Origin: Kytococcus schroeteri
GTDB taxonomy: Bacteria > Actinomycetota > Actinomycetes > Actinomycetales > Dermatophilaceae
Length of the DNA stretch: 64,000 nt
Direction of reading: 5' to 3'
Assembly (NCBI RefSeq): GCF_042433515.1
Contig: NZ_JBHLVH010000002.1
Location: 85,698-149,697, forward strand
In this document: piece after piece, positions 51,552-60,510 of the stretch
How positions within the stretch are numbered: the first letter of the stretch is position 1
Layout: the number at the start of each line of letters is the position of its first letter
The notes under the pieces: model-generated
What the model saw: the letters and a program-made list of their open reading frames with translations, nothing else
Databases searched by the model: none
Told to the model about the DNA's origin: nothing
Made by a program: the position numbers and the translations under genes

Positions 51552-52409
51552 TCAGCCCGCGACGAGCACCCACCCGCCGGCGTCGTCGCGCCGCACGAGA
51601 CCCGCCGACGCGAACTGCTCCAGCCACCCCTCCATCGGCCACCAGCCCCACCGTTCGGCGAAGACGCGGCCGTTGCGCACCACGTCGGCCACCTTGTCCC
51701 ACGGCGGGGAGTGGCTCTCGTGCCACTGGTGGTGGGCCACCGCGCCGCCGAGCCACAGCAGGCGCCCACCGGCCGCGCCGAGGCGCTGGGCGAAGTCGGT
51801 GTCCTCCCCGCCGTAGCCGACGTACGCCTCGTCGAAGCCGCCGACGGTGCGCCAGGCGGCGGGCGTCATCGCGAAGTTGAGCGACCAGAAGCGGGTGAGG
51901 TCGGGTTCGGGCACCACCTCGCCGGGGGTCGGCACGGGGCGCCCGGGCGCGGGGTCGGAGAGGGCGCGCAGGGCGGGCAGGTCCTCCACCGGGTAGGCGG
52001 CGGGCGGGTCGGTCTCGCGCAGGCGCCCGGTGACGCCGCACCACAGGGCGGGCGTGTCGCCCACGGGGTGCGCGGCCAGGGCGTCGGTGTAGGTGCCCAC
52101 GAGCTCCGGCTCGGCGATGCAGTCCACGTCCAGGAGCACGAGCACGTCGGCCCCCGCCTCGGTGGCGGTGGTGGCGGCCAGGTTGCGCGCGGCGGCCAGC
52201 GGCAGGCCCTCGGGGGTCGTGTTGACGTCGACCACGAGGGTGCGGCAGCCGGGCACGGGGTGGGCCCCGGTGACCGAGCGGATGGCCGCGTCGTCCATGG
52301 CCACCACCACGTGCAGGTCGGGCACCCGGTCCGATGCCGCGAGCGACCGCCGCTGGTTGGCCAGGTGGTCGTGGCGGCCGTGCACCAGGGTGAGGACGGC
52401 GGTGGTCAC
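51552..52409 (-). CDS. GT2 glycosyltransferase with galactosyltransferase-type C-terminal domain
   Basis: 285 residues from the GTG at 52409, overlapping the upstream gene stop by four bases. GT-A fold with VTTAVLTLVHGR at the start, the metal-binding motif LLDVDC, and the C-terminal GGFDEAYVGYGGEDTDFAQRL found in chondroitin-type and mycofactocin MftF-like GT2 enzymes. The protein is short and soluble. It is the last gene of the five-gene coupled series that begins at 59184. Confidence 0.87.
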   Translation of the reverse strand: MTTAVLTLVHGRHDHLANQRRSLAASDRVPDLHVVVAMDDAAIRSVTGAHPVPGCRTLVVDVNTTPEGLPLAAARNLAATTATEAGADVLVLLDVDCIAEPELVGTYTDALAAHPVGDTPALWCGVTGRLRETDPPAAYPVEDLPALRALSDPAPGRPVPTPGEVVPEPDLTRFWSLNFAMTPAAWRTVGGFDEAYVGYGGEDTDFAQRLGAAGGRLLWLGGAVAHHQWHESHSPPWDKVADVVRNGRVFAERWGWWPMEGWLEQFASAGLVRRDDAGGWVLVAG

Positions 52410-53596
52410 GGGGCCTCCTCGGGGTCGGGAGTGGGGTGCTCGGGTGCCGTGTCCGGGGTGGGCCAGGCGGGCTGCTCGCCCGGGCGGGCCGCGGCGGCCA
52501 CCACCTGCGCGATGCCGGCCGCGCCGGACCCGAGCCAGTGACCCCACGCGCCGCCCCCCATGGCGCGGGCGCGGGCGAGCAGCCCGGGCCACTCCCCGGG
52601 CGCGGGCCAGGACGGTCCGGATGTGGCCCCGGATGCCGTGAGGGGCCCCTCGCCGGTCGTGGACCCGAGACCGGGGGTGGCGGCCAGCCCCATGCGTCCC
52701 AGGGCGCGCGCGGTGGCCACCTGCTCGTCGTGCGGGCGGGGCTGCGGCAGCACCACCGCGGGCGTGCCGGCGGTGGCCACGTCGGCCACGGCGCCCTGCC
52801 CCGCGTGCGTCACCACCGTGCCGGCACGGCGCAGCAGTGCGCGCACCTCGGTCGGGGGCAGGTCGCGGGCCAGCGCCCACCGCACGCCGGGGTCGGCCTG
52901 CTCCAGCGCCGCCAGGTGCTCCGCACCGGGGGCGTCGCTGCCGTGGCCCCAGAGCACCACGCCGAGCGCGGCGTCGCGCACCCCACCCCGAGCCGGTGCA
53001 CCCGCCGAGGAGCCCGCGGCGGCACCCCCGGGATCCGTGCCGTCCGGGTGCGGCACGCCGCCCACGTGCGTCGTCCGCGCCGCGAGCTCCCCGTGGGCCA
53101 CCACGTGGTCGGGGTGCGCACCGGCCGGCCAGCAGGCCACCACGGCGCTCGCGAGGTCGTACCCCAGCCGGTGCGGCGCGTCGGTGCGGTCGCCCGGCAT
53201 CGCCACGGTCACCACCGGCACGCCCAGCAGCCGCACCAGGGCCACCACCTCCACCGACACGTCCACCACCACCGCCTCGGGCCGCGCGGCGGCCACCCAG
53301 GCGGCCACCTGGCGCTGGCGCTCGCCGAACCCCACGGCCCCGGTGCGCAATGGCGCGAAGTGCAGGGACCCGCCGGCGCTCTGCTCGTGGCGGGGCGTCG
53401 CCCGCCCGGGTGCCTCCCACGTGATGCCGTCGGTGTCGTCGACCAGCCGCACCCACGGCCCCACCCAGCCGTCGGGCCGCGGGCGGCTGCCCAGCCCCAC
53501 CACCTCGTCGCCGGTCAGCGCGCGGTACGCGGCGGCGACGGCGAGGGCCCGGCTGGTGTGGCCGGACCCCACGTGGTGCACGTAGTAGCCGATCAC
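52406..53596 (-). CDS. Glycosyltransferase, GT28/MurG-like
   Basis: 396 residues from the GTG at 53596 (GTGA overlap with the upstream gene); the frame is open earlier. The N-terminal loop YYVHHVGSGHTSRALAVA and the C-terminal donor site VVTHAGQGAVADVATAGTPAVVLP and PHDEQVATARAL are typical of GT28 enzymes. About 60 C-terminal residues (Pro/Glu-rich) look disordered. It is probably a UDP-sugar-using step of the locus glycan. Confidence 0.85.
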   Translation of the reverse strand: MIGYYVHHVGSGHTSRALAVAAAYRALTGDEVVGLGSRPRPDGWVGPWVRLVDDTDGITWEAPGRATPRHEQSAGGSLHFAPLRTGAVGFGERQRQVAAWVAAARPEAVVVDVSVEVVALVRLLGVPVVTVAMPGDRTDAPHRLGYDLASAVVACWPAGAHPDHVVAHGELAARTTHVGGVPHPDGTDPGGAAAGSSAGAPARGGVRDAALGVVLWGHGSDAPGAEHLAALEQADPGVRWALARDLPPTEVRALLRRAGTVVTHAGQGAVADVATAGTPAVVLPQPRPHDEQVATARALGRMGLAATPGLGSTTGEGPLTASGATSGPSWPAPGEWPGLLARARAMGGGAWGHWLGSGAAGIAQVVAAAARPGEQPAWPTPDTAPEHPTPDPEEAP

Positions 53597-54882
53597 GCGT
53601 GCTCCTGCCGGGCGCGCTCCACCATCGTGGACGCCGGCACGCGCCGCAGGCGGGCGGCCGGCCCCTCCACCGCGATGCCGTGCCACCCCGAGGCGGTCTG
53701 CCCCGGCTCGTCGGTGGCCAGGGTGAGGCGGGCCCGCGCGAGGTCACGGGTGCGGGCCACCTGCACCGGTGCGGCGCCCCGCCCCGCGCCCGGGCTGGCC
53801 GGCGGCCCGGCCACGCCGCGTCGCGCCACCGGCTCCCAGCCCGTGGGCGTGGTCACCGGCTCGCTCGTGCGCACGCGCCACCGGCAGCGGGACAGCACCT
53901 CACGGTCCGGGCTGCCGGGGTGCACGCGCGGGTCCGCGGCCAGGGCGCGCTGCAGCTCGGCCGCCGCCGACCCGCCGAACCACACCCCCGTGTCCCCGCG
54001 GCGCAGCCAGGACTCCACGGCCACGAGCCCCTGCCCGAGCGTCCACCGGCTCGCGTCGGCCTCGACCACCAGGTCCGGCAGGGCGTGCACGAGGCCGCGG
54101 CCGCGCACCAGCGGGTGGGTGAGGCGGGTGGCCAGGTGGGCGGTCTCGGCGTTCTTCACCGCCACCAGGTCCTCGGGGCGCCCGGAGATCTCCGGCCCGT
54201 CGTGCCAGGCCACGGCATCGGGGCGGTGGCGCAGGTCCCACCCGGCCAGCCAGGCTCGCTGCGCCAGCTCCCAGTCCTCCCCGCCGTAGCCCACGAAGGT
54301 CTCGTCAAAGCCGCCCAGGGCCAGGAAGGCCGCCCGCGGCACCGCCATCACCGCCGAGATCACGTAGCGGAAGCTCGCGTCGTCGGCGGCACGCAGGTGG
54401 TCGGTGCCCGCCAGGCCCTCGGCCAGCCACGCCGGCTCGGGGAGGGTGGCCGGGGCGGGGCCGTGCCCGGTGAGCCAGTCGGTGACCGCCGCCGGCGTCC
54501 ACCCGGCCGCGTCGTGGTGCCGCCGCCGGCCCACCACGAGCGTCGGCACCGGGCCCGATGCCGCTTCCGCCAGCACGCGCAGGCAGTCCGGCTCGGGCAG
54601 CATGTCGCCGTCCAGGAGCACCAGCACCTCCCCGGTGGCGGCGGCCGCACCCAGGTTGCGCGCCGCGGCGGCCCGGAAGCCCCGCCGCTCCTGGCGCACC
54701 AGACGCAGCCGCAGCGGGTGGTCGGTGGGCAGCACGGGCGCGGTGGGCGAGCCGTCGTCGGCCACCACCACGTCCACACGGTCGGCCGGCAGCGTGGTGT
54801 GGCGCAGCGCCTGCAGCAGCCGGGCCAGGCGCTCGGGGGAGTCGTGGTGCGGCACCACCACGGTCACGCTCGGGGTGGTCAT
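53593..54882 (-). CDS. GT2 glycosyltransferase with galactosyltransferase-type C-terminal domain
   Basis: 429 residues from the ATG at 54882 (ATGA overlap with the upstream gene). It begins TTPSVTVVVPHHDSPERLARLL, with the metal-binding LLDGDMLPEPD and GGFDETFVGYGGEDWELAQRA. The last 160 residues extend beyond the GT2 fold and contain a beta-like region (RCRWRVRTSEPVTTPTGWEP). It is related to the gene at 51552 but longer. Cytoplasmic. Confidence 0.87.
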   Translation of the reverse strand: MTTPSVTVVVPHHDSPERLARLLQALRHTTLPADRVDVVVADDGSPTAPVLPTDHPLRLRLVRQERRGFRAAAARNLGAAAATGEVLVLLDGDMLPEPDCLRVLAEAASGPVPTLVVGRRRHHDAAGWTPAAVTDWLTGHGPAPATLPEPAWLAEGLAGTDHLRAADDASFRYVISAVMAVPRAAFLALGGFDETFVGYGGEDWELAQRAWLAGWDLRHRPDAVAWHDGPEISGRPEDLVAVKNAETAHLATRLTHPLVRGRGLVHALPDLVVEADASRWTLGQGLVAVESWLRRGDTGVWFGGSAAAELQRALAADPRVHPGSPDREVLSRCRWRVRTSEPVTTPTGWEPVARRGVAGPPASPGAGRGAAPVQVARTRDLARARLTLATDEPGQTASGWHGIAVEGPAARLRRVPASTMVERARQEHA

Positions 54883-56990
54883 CGCAGGTTCCTCAGCATC
54901 TCGGCGGCCTCCTGCCAGGAGGGCCACAGGTCGGTGTCCTGGCCCTGGTGGGTCGATGCGGGGTCGCCCAGCGCGTCCACCAGCGCCCCGGTGAGCTCGT
55001 GCAGCGCGTCGTCGTGGCCCACCAGCCGGAGGGCCCCCGGCATCCGGGCGGCCTGCTCCCGGGCGTAGGGCGAGTCGGCCACCAACGGGCGGCGGCCGGC
55101 GGCGAGCCACGAGTTCACCGACCCGGAGGCCGACACGTGGCGGTGGTGGGCCACCGGCACGTCCACCGCGCGGCAGGCGGCGGCGAGCTCGTCCTCGGTG
55201 AGCCAGCCGGTGGTCACGAACCGGGTGCCGGCCGTGGCGGCGCGCTGCTCGAGGGCGTCGACGAGCTCCTCGTGACCCGGTGCGGGGCGGCCGAGGTTGA
55301 GCACGCCGGTGGGGCGGCGGTCGGCGGGCAGGCGCGGGTCACGCGCGGCCGCGGCGGTGGCGTCCACCACCTCCTCCACGCCCTTGCCGGGGTAGAGGAA
55401 GCCGAGGGTGGCCACCCACCTGCCCGGTGGGACGTCATCGGGCACACCCTCGTCGGTCGTGACGGACCCCGCGGGCTGACGCACCTCGCGCTCCACGGGC
55501 AGCGGCACCACGCCGATGCGGGCGGCGTCCACCCCCGTGGCCGCGGCCAGCAGCCCCCGCTCGTGCTCGCTGCTCACCACCACCGCGTCGGCCGCCGCGC
55601 ACACGCGGTGGTAGGCCGCGGTGCGGGCCTCCTGTCCGGTGCCGTCGCTGGGCTGGGGCACGTCGTGCAGCACCACCTGCACCGATGCCGTGGCGGCCAC
55701 CAGGCGCTCCAGCGCGTCGGCGGCCGCCGCCGGGGTGGGGCCGAACGCGCGGTCGGTGAAGTGCACCACCACGGTGCGCCCGGCCAGACGGGTGGCCGGG
55801 CCGTCCGGTGCGCTCCAGGCCCTGGCGGCCACGTCATCGGGGGCCAGGTCCTCGGTGGCCAGCCGCAGCAGCTCACCCGCTCCCGCGTGCGCCAGCCGCC
55901 GGGCGTGCAGCACCACCCCGTGCTGGTCCGGTCCCACCACCACGTGCAGCGCGTCGTCGGTGTCCGTGGTGGCCACCTGCTCGGGGTCGCCGGAGGGCGC
56001 CACGCTCGGTTCGAGCCCACCGGAGCCGGCCGCTCCACCGGCCCCGGCGCCCGCACCCCGGCGCGGCCGGCCCACCACCCCAGCGAGCAGCAGGTCGTCG
56101 CGGACCGCCCGCGCACAGGCGGCCAGCACCCGCGGGTTCGCGCGCAGCCACGCGGCCTGGGTGGCCACCACCTCCTCGTCGGGCACTGCCCGCCCGTCCA
56201 CCAGCCAGTCATCGCGTGGCTCGCCCTCGAGTCCCAGCGCGTCCAGGGTGGCGGCGGTCACCGGGGCGAACACCGAGCGCAGCAGCTCGCGCCCCGGGTC
56301 CGGCACCGCCCCGGCCCCCACCCGCTCGGCCACGCGCTGCGCCAGGCCCATGAGCACCGGGTTGCCCGGGTGGTTGATGGTGTTCGTGGCCCGCGCGCCG
56401 GCGCCCACCAGCAGGTCGTCCACCGGCACCGCCCCGGCGGCCTCCTGCCGGCGCCGCAGCTCGGCCAGTGACGCCTGCGCCACCGCACGCACCGCATCGG
56501 CTCCCGGGAGCGGGTCGGCCAGCCCGGCGGCCCGGGCGACGGCCCCCGTGTGGTGGTAGGGCACCAGGGGCGGGTCCGGCAGGCCGGGGCCCCGCACCAG
56601 CCGCTGCTGCGGGTGCAGACCGCGGTAGCGCACGATCGGCGCCATCACGTGCTGCGCGCCGCGCGCCGCCCGGGCCACCACCTGCGCGGTGCCCAGCGGC
56701 AGGTCGCGGTAGTCGTCGCGCACCGGCTGGGTGACCACCACCGTGGTGCGGGCCAGCAACCGGTCCAGGTGGGGCAGGTCCTCGGCGGTCAGCTCGTGCA
56801 CCGGGGGGACCCGCACCCACGTGCGCGCGGGGTCGGCCAACTCCAGCAGCACCCGCAGCGACTCGGCCTGGCAGTTGCCGTGCACCATCCCCACCGGGCC
56901 GTCGGGCACCTCCTCGATGCCGTAGAAGCCCCCGTAGTGGCGGCGGCGCCCCTCGTCCACACCCGTTCCCGTGCCCTGTTGCCCGTTCAC
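54879..56990 (-). CDS. Fusion of a WcbI-type polysaccharide acetyltransferase domain with a GT4 glycosyltransferase
   Basis: 703 residues from the GTG at 56990 (GTGA overlap). Residues about 30-300 match the WcbI family: the opening GMVHGNCQAESL (GNCQ 38-41) and NTINHPGNPVLMGLAQ (203-218) are its conserved elements. WcbI of Burkholderia is a capsule-locus protein thought to acetylate. Residues about 340-690 form a GT-B enzyme (LHVVVGPDQHGVVLHARRLA; VVVSSEHERGLLAAATGVD; GFLYPGKGVEEVVDA; SASGSVNSWLAAGRRPLVAD). The E-x7-E motif is not obvious. A modified sugar could be added and acylated by one protein; this is inference. Confidence 0.8.
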   Translation of the reverse strand: MNGQQGTGTGVDEGRRRHYGGFYGIEEVPDGPVGMVHGNCQAESLRVLLELADPARTWVRVPPVHELTAEDLPHLDRLLARTTVVVTQPVRDDYRDLPLGTAQVVARAARGAQHVMAPIVRYRGLHPQQRLVRGPGLPDPPLVPYHHTGAVARAAGLADPLPGADAVRAVAQASLAELRRRQEAAGAVPVDDLLVGAGARATNTINHPGNPVLMGLAQRVAERVGAGAVPDPGRELLRSVFAPVTAATLDALGLEGEPRDDWLVDGRAVPDEEVVATQAAWLRANPRVLAACARAVRDDLLLAGVVGRPRRGAGAGAGGAAGSGGLEPSVAPSGDPEQVATTDTDDALHVVVGPDQHGVVLHARRLAHAGAGELLRLATEDLAPDDVAARAWSAPDGPATRLAGRTVVVHFTDRAFGPTPAAAADALERLVAATASVQVVLHDVPQPSDGTGQEARTAAYHRVCAAADAVVVSSEHERGLLAAATGVDAARIGVVPLPVEREVRQPAGSVTTDEGVPDDVPPGRWVATLGFLYPGKGVEEVVDATAAAARDPRLPADRRPTGVLNLGRPAPGHEELVDALEQRAATAGTRFVTTGWLTEDELAAACRAVDVPVAHHRHVSASGSVNSWLAAGRRPLVADSPYAREQAARMPGALRLVGHDDALHELTGALVDALGDPASTHQGQDTDLWPSWQEAAEMLRNLR

Positions 56991-58105
56991 GACGCCTCCC
57001 GCGCGGCACGGTCCCGTGCCGCCTGCTCGTCCACCACCTGCTCGTACACCGCCACGTGGGCACGCCCCACCGCCTCGGTCTCCCGGGCCCGGTGGTCGGC
57101 CCAGGCGCGTGCCTGCTCCGCCGACCGCCCGGCCCGCGCCGCGGTCACCGCGCCCTCCAGAGCCGTCCGCAGCGAGGCCGGTTCGGGCCGCTCTCCCTCC
57201 CACGCCCACAGGTGCTCCACGCGTTGCTCAGCCAGGTGGCCCACGCTGGGTGCCAGGGGCACCACGCCCAGGTCGTGGCACTGCTCCACCCAGCCGGAGT
57301 GCGTGCCCCACCGGTGCGGCAGCACGGAGACGTCCAGGTGCTGCAGGTAGGTGCTGAACGCCGCGTCGTCCAACGGGTCCACGGCGCGCACGTCCACCCG
57401 CTCGGGGGCGTCCCGCACCCAGGCGGCCACGTCCCCGGCCACCCCCGGGCGCAGCAGCTCGCGGTGCAGCGTCACCTCCAGCCGGCACGCGGCCGGGCCC
57501 AGGGCGTCGGTAGCGGCCAGCAGCCCGTCGAGCAGGCGGGTCCGGCCGGCGTTGGCGCGCAGGGACTTCAGGTGCACCCCCACGAGCACGGGCCCCTCCG
57601 GGCGCGGTGCACGCACCGCCTCCTCGATGTGCTCGCGCGGCTCCATCGCCGGGTGCGGCACCACCACCGCCCGCCGCCCGGTCGCCCGTTCGATGCGGTC
57701 GGCCGCGCCGGGCGTGAGCGTCAGCACGGCATCGGCCGCCTCCACCAGCAGGCGCACCCGGGCGCGGTGGTCGTCCTGCTCCACCGCGTGCGGCAGGTCC
57801 AGGTCGTGCACCGTGACCACCAGTGGGAGGCCCACCCGGCGCAGGGTGTCGGTCCAGTCGGCCACTTGGGCGGGCGCGAGGTGCTCGAAGCCGAAGTGCA
57901 CGTGCACCAGGTCCACCTCCGTGCGGTGCGCCCGCACCCACTGCGGGTCCCAGGCCGGTGAGGGCCACCACTGCCCGGCCGGTGCCCCGGGGACGGGTGG
58001 GTCGGGCAGCAGCTCCACCCCAGACGCGCCGGCCAGCACGCTGCGCACGTACGCGTGGCCGGCGGGCAGGCTGAGCACGCGCACCGGGTGCCGGCGGGTG
58101 CTCAC
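56987..58105 (-). CDS. Glycosyltransferase, GT4-like
   Basis: 372 residues from the GTG at 58105 (GTGA overlap with the upstream gene); the frame is open earlier. It has the GT-B features RVLSLPAGHAYVRSVLAG, VDLVHVHFGFEHL, VVTVHDLDLPHAV, DAVLTLTPGAADRIERATGRRAVVVPHP and VLVGVHLKSLRANAGRTRLLDGL. The donor-site glutamate motif is replaced (THSGWVEQCHDLGVVPLAP). Probably one sugar addition in the locus pathway. Confidence 0.82.
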   Translation of the reverse strand: MSTRRHPVRVLSLPAGHAYVRSVLAGASGVELLPDPPVPGAPAGQWWPSPAWDPQWVRAHRTEVDLVHVHFGFEHLAPAQVADWTDTLRRVGLPLVVTVHDLDLPHAVEQDDHRARVRLLVEAADAVLTLTPGAADRIERATGRRAVVVPHPAMEPREHIEEAVRAPRPEGPVLVGVHLKSLRANAGRTRLLDGLLAATDALGPAACRLEVTLHRELLRPGVAGDVAAWVRDAPERVDVRAVDPLDDAAFSTYLQHLDVSVLPHRWGTHSGWVEQCHDLGVVPLAPSVGHLAEQRVEHLWAWEGERPEPASLRTALEGAVTAARAGRSAEQARAWADHRARETEAVGRAHVAVYEQVVDEQAARDRAAREAS

Positions 58106-59184
58106 CGCACCGCCTTCAGGTGCGCGCTGGCCTGCAGCAGCCGGGCGTAGCGCGCCTCGTGCTCGGCCACCATCGTGTCCATGGAGAAGTCGCGCTCCAC
58201 CCGGCGGCGCACGTCCGCGCGGTCCAGCGCCAGCACCTCCTCGGCGGCTGCGTGCACCTGCTCCTCCCAGGCGTCGGGCGTCACCAGCCGGCCCACCTCC
58301 GGGGTCACCACTTCCTGCAGGCCACCCCGCGCCAGCCCCAGCACGGGTGTCCCGCACGCCCCGGACTCCGCCGCCACCAGCCCGAACGGCTCGTCCCACA
58401 GCGGGGTCGCCAGGGTGGCCGCGCTGGAGCCCACCACCTCGGCCAGCTCCGAGGTGCGCAGGTGCCCCAGGTACTCCACGTCCCCGCCCAGCATCGGCTC
58501 CAAGTGGTCGGAGAACCACGCCCGGTCGCTCACCGGCCCCACCAGGCGCAGCGGCATCCCCAGCCGGCGCGCCATCGCGACGGCCACGTCCGGCCCCTTC
58601 TCCGGCACCAGCCGCCCGAACCAGACCAACCCGCCCCCGCCCGGGCCCGCCGGCCACAGGTCGGCGTCCACGCCGTTGTGCACCACCGAGGCGTCCACCA
58701 CCGGACCCCACTGGCGGGCGGTGAAGGCGCTCACCGCGTTCACGCTCCCCGGCGCCGGCGGGCGGCGGCGGAAGGCGTGCATCATCGGCAGCAGCGGCGG
58801 GGTGTGCAGCGTGGTGACCACGGGGCGCCCCAGGTCGTGCTCCAGCAGCGTGGGGTTGAGGCTGTTGTTGTGCACCAGGTCCACGTCCAGCGTGGGCACG
58901 TGCTCGGCCAGCCGCTTGAAGGCGCGGTTGACGTCGGCCCGGGTCTCGTCCCACGGCGCCACCGGGTCCACGTGCACGCCCAGGTCCTCCGGCCTCACCA
59001 CCTGAACCTGTGGCCCGCAGTCCGAGCCGCGCGCGCCGAAGAGGGTCACCCGGTGGCCGCGCGCCACGAGCCCGCGGGCGAGGTGCCAGGTGATGGCCTC
59101 CAGCCCCCCGGCGAACGGCAGGGCGATGGCCGAACGGCAGTGGCCCGCGAGCAGGATGCTCATCGGGCGGGGCGGGGCGGCCAT
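58102..59184 (-). CDS. Glycosyltransferase, GT4
   Basis: 360 residues from the ATG at 59184 with GGGAG upstream. Classical GT4: GGLEAITWHLARGLVARGHRV, HNNSLNPTLLEHDLGRPVVTTLHTPP, FGRLVPEKGPDVAVAMARRLG and the E-x7-E site EPFGLVAAESGACGTPVLG. It heads the minus-strand unit 59184-51552 and therefore may be transcribed from a promoter in the 113-base gap after the ino1 terminator. Confidence 0.92.
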   Translation of the reverse strand: MAAPPRPMSILLAGHCRSAIALPFAGGLEAITWHLARGLVARGHRVTLFGARGSDCGPQVQVVRPEDLGVHVDPVAPWDETRADVNRAFKRLAEHVPTLDVDLVHNNSLNPTLLEHDLGRPVVTTLHTPPLLPMMHAFRRRPPAPGSVNAVSAFTARQWGPVVDASVVHNGVDADLWPAGPGGGGLVWFGRLVPEKGPDVAVAMARRLGMPLRLVGPVSDRAWFSDHLEPMLGGDVEYLGHLRTSELAEVVGSSAATLATPLWDEPFGLVAAESGACGTPVLGLARGGLQEVVTPEVGRLVTPDAWEEQVHAAAEEVLALDRADVRRRVERDFSMDTMVAEHEARYARLLQASAHLKAVR

Positions 59185-59205
59185 GGGACTCCCGGGCGAC
59201 GAGGA

Positions 59206-59246
59206 GGGGGGCGGGGCGGGTCCAGTGTCGACCCACCCCGCCCCCT
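59206..59246 (-). terminator. Terminator after ino1
   Basis: A GC-rich stem of about 17 pairs with one mismatch (59206-59222 with 59230-59246) lies about 50 bases after the ino1 stop on the minus strand and separates it from the polysaccharide locus. Confidence 0.65.
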
Positions 59247-59297
59247 CGGCAACCCGAACAGTCGGTGCCCTCGCGCGGGCTCAGCGACCCCCTCGGG

Positions 59298-60377
59298 TCA
59301 GCTGTCCACCTCGCCGCGGATGAACTTCTCCAGCTCGGCGCGGCCCAGGTCGTCCGGGCGCTGCTCGGGCGGGGACTTCATGAGGTAGGCGCTGGCGGAG
59401 AGGATCGGGCCGCCGATGCCGCGGTCCTTGGCGATCTTCGCCGCGCGGATGGCGTCGATGATGATGCCGGCGGAGTTGGGGGAGTCCCAGACCTCCAGCT
59501 TGTACTCCAGGTTCAGCGGGGCGTCGCCGAACGCGCGGCCCTCGAGGCGCACGTAGGCCCACTTGCGGTCGTCCAGCCACTGCACGTAGTCCGAGGGGCC
59601 GATGTGCACGTCGCGGTCCTCGAACTGGTGCTGCACGTTGGAGGTGACGGCCTGGGTCTTGGAGATCTTCTTGGACTCCAGGCGCTCGCGCTCGAGCATG
59701 TTCTTGAAGTCCATGTTGCCGCCCACGTTCAGCTGGTAGGTGCGGTCCAGCTCCACGCCGCGGTCCTCGAGGAGCTTGGCCATCACGCGGTGGGTGATGG
59801 TGGCGCCCACCTGGGACTTGATGTCGTCGCCCACGATCGGCACGCCCGCGTCGCGGAACTTCTGCGCCCACTCGGGGTCGCTGGCGATGAACACCGGCAG
59901 CGCGTTGACGAAGGCCACGCCGGCGTCGATGGCGCACTGGGCGTAGAACTTGTCGGCCTCCTCCGAGCCCACCGGCAGGTAGGACACGAGCACGTCGGCC
60001 TGCGAGTCCTTGAGTGCCTGCACCACGTCCACGGCCTCGGCGGAGGACTCCTCGATGGTCTGGCGGTAGTACTTGCCCAGGCCGTCCAGGGTGGGGCCGC
60101 GCTGCACCTCCACGCCGGTGTGCGGCACGTCGGTGATCCGGATGGTGTTGTTCTGGCCCGAACGGGTGGCTTCGGAGAGGTCCTTGCCCACCTTGTCGGC
60201 GTCGACGTCGAACGCGGCCACGAACTCCACGTCGCCGACGTGGTACCCGCCGAAGTCGACGTGCATGAGGCCCGGCACGGTGCCGTCGGCCGGGGTGTTG
60301 CGGTAGTACTCGACGCCCTCGATGAGCGAGGTGGCGCAGTTTCCGACGCCTGCGATGGCGACACGGACAGTGGACAT
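59298..60377 (-). CDS. ino1: myo-Inositol-1-phosphate synthase (inositol-3-phosphate synthase)
   Basis: 359 residues from the ATG at 60377, GGGAG upstream; the frame is open earlier. The short actinobacterial type: VRVAIAGVGNCATSLIEGVEYY (NAD binding), LVSYLPVGSEEADKFYA, GDDIKSQVGATITHR (with catalytic Lys), LNVGGNMDFKNM and LNLEYKLEVWDSPNSAG are its conserved elements. It converts glucose 6-phosphate to inositol phosphate, the precursor of phosphatidylinositol, PI-mannosides and mycothiol in actinobacteria. Its location upstream of rpsF is conserved. Confidence 0.95.
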   Translation of the reverse strand: MSTVRVAIAGVGNCATSLIEGVEYYRNTPADGTVPGLMHVDFGGYHVGDVEFVAAFDVDADKVGKDLSEATRSGQNNTIRITDVPHTGVEVQRGPTLDGLGKYYRQTIEESSAEAVDVVQALKDSQADVLVSYLPVGSEEADKFYAQCAIDAGVAFVNALPVFIASDPEWAQKFRDAGVPIVGDDIKSQVGATITHRVMAKLLEDRGVELDRTYQLNVGGNMDFKNMLERERLESKKISKTQAVTSNVQHQFEDRDVHIGPSDYVQWLDDRKWAYVRLEGRAFGDAPLNLEYKLEVWDSPNSAGIIIDAIRAAKIAKDRGIGGPILSASAYLMKSPPEQRPDDLGRAELEKFIRGEVDS

Positions 60378-60510
60378 GTCTCTCCCTTTGTTGCTTTCCG
60401 GCGTGACAAACGCCGCAGCCCGGCAGGTTGTTCCACGCGCGACCGAGTGTAGGCCGCGTGCCGGGGGGTGTGACGGGTGATGATGGGGCGTCAGGACGAG
60501 CCCGACGGGA

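Noticed and set aside
49130..51880. Plus-strand open frame of 916 codons opposite the second acyltransferase
   Set aside because: Antisense to a clear membrane acyltransferase; composition is that of a shadow frame.
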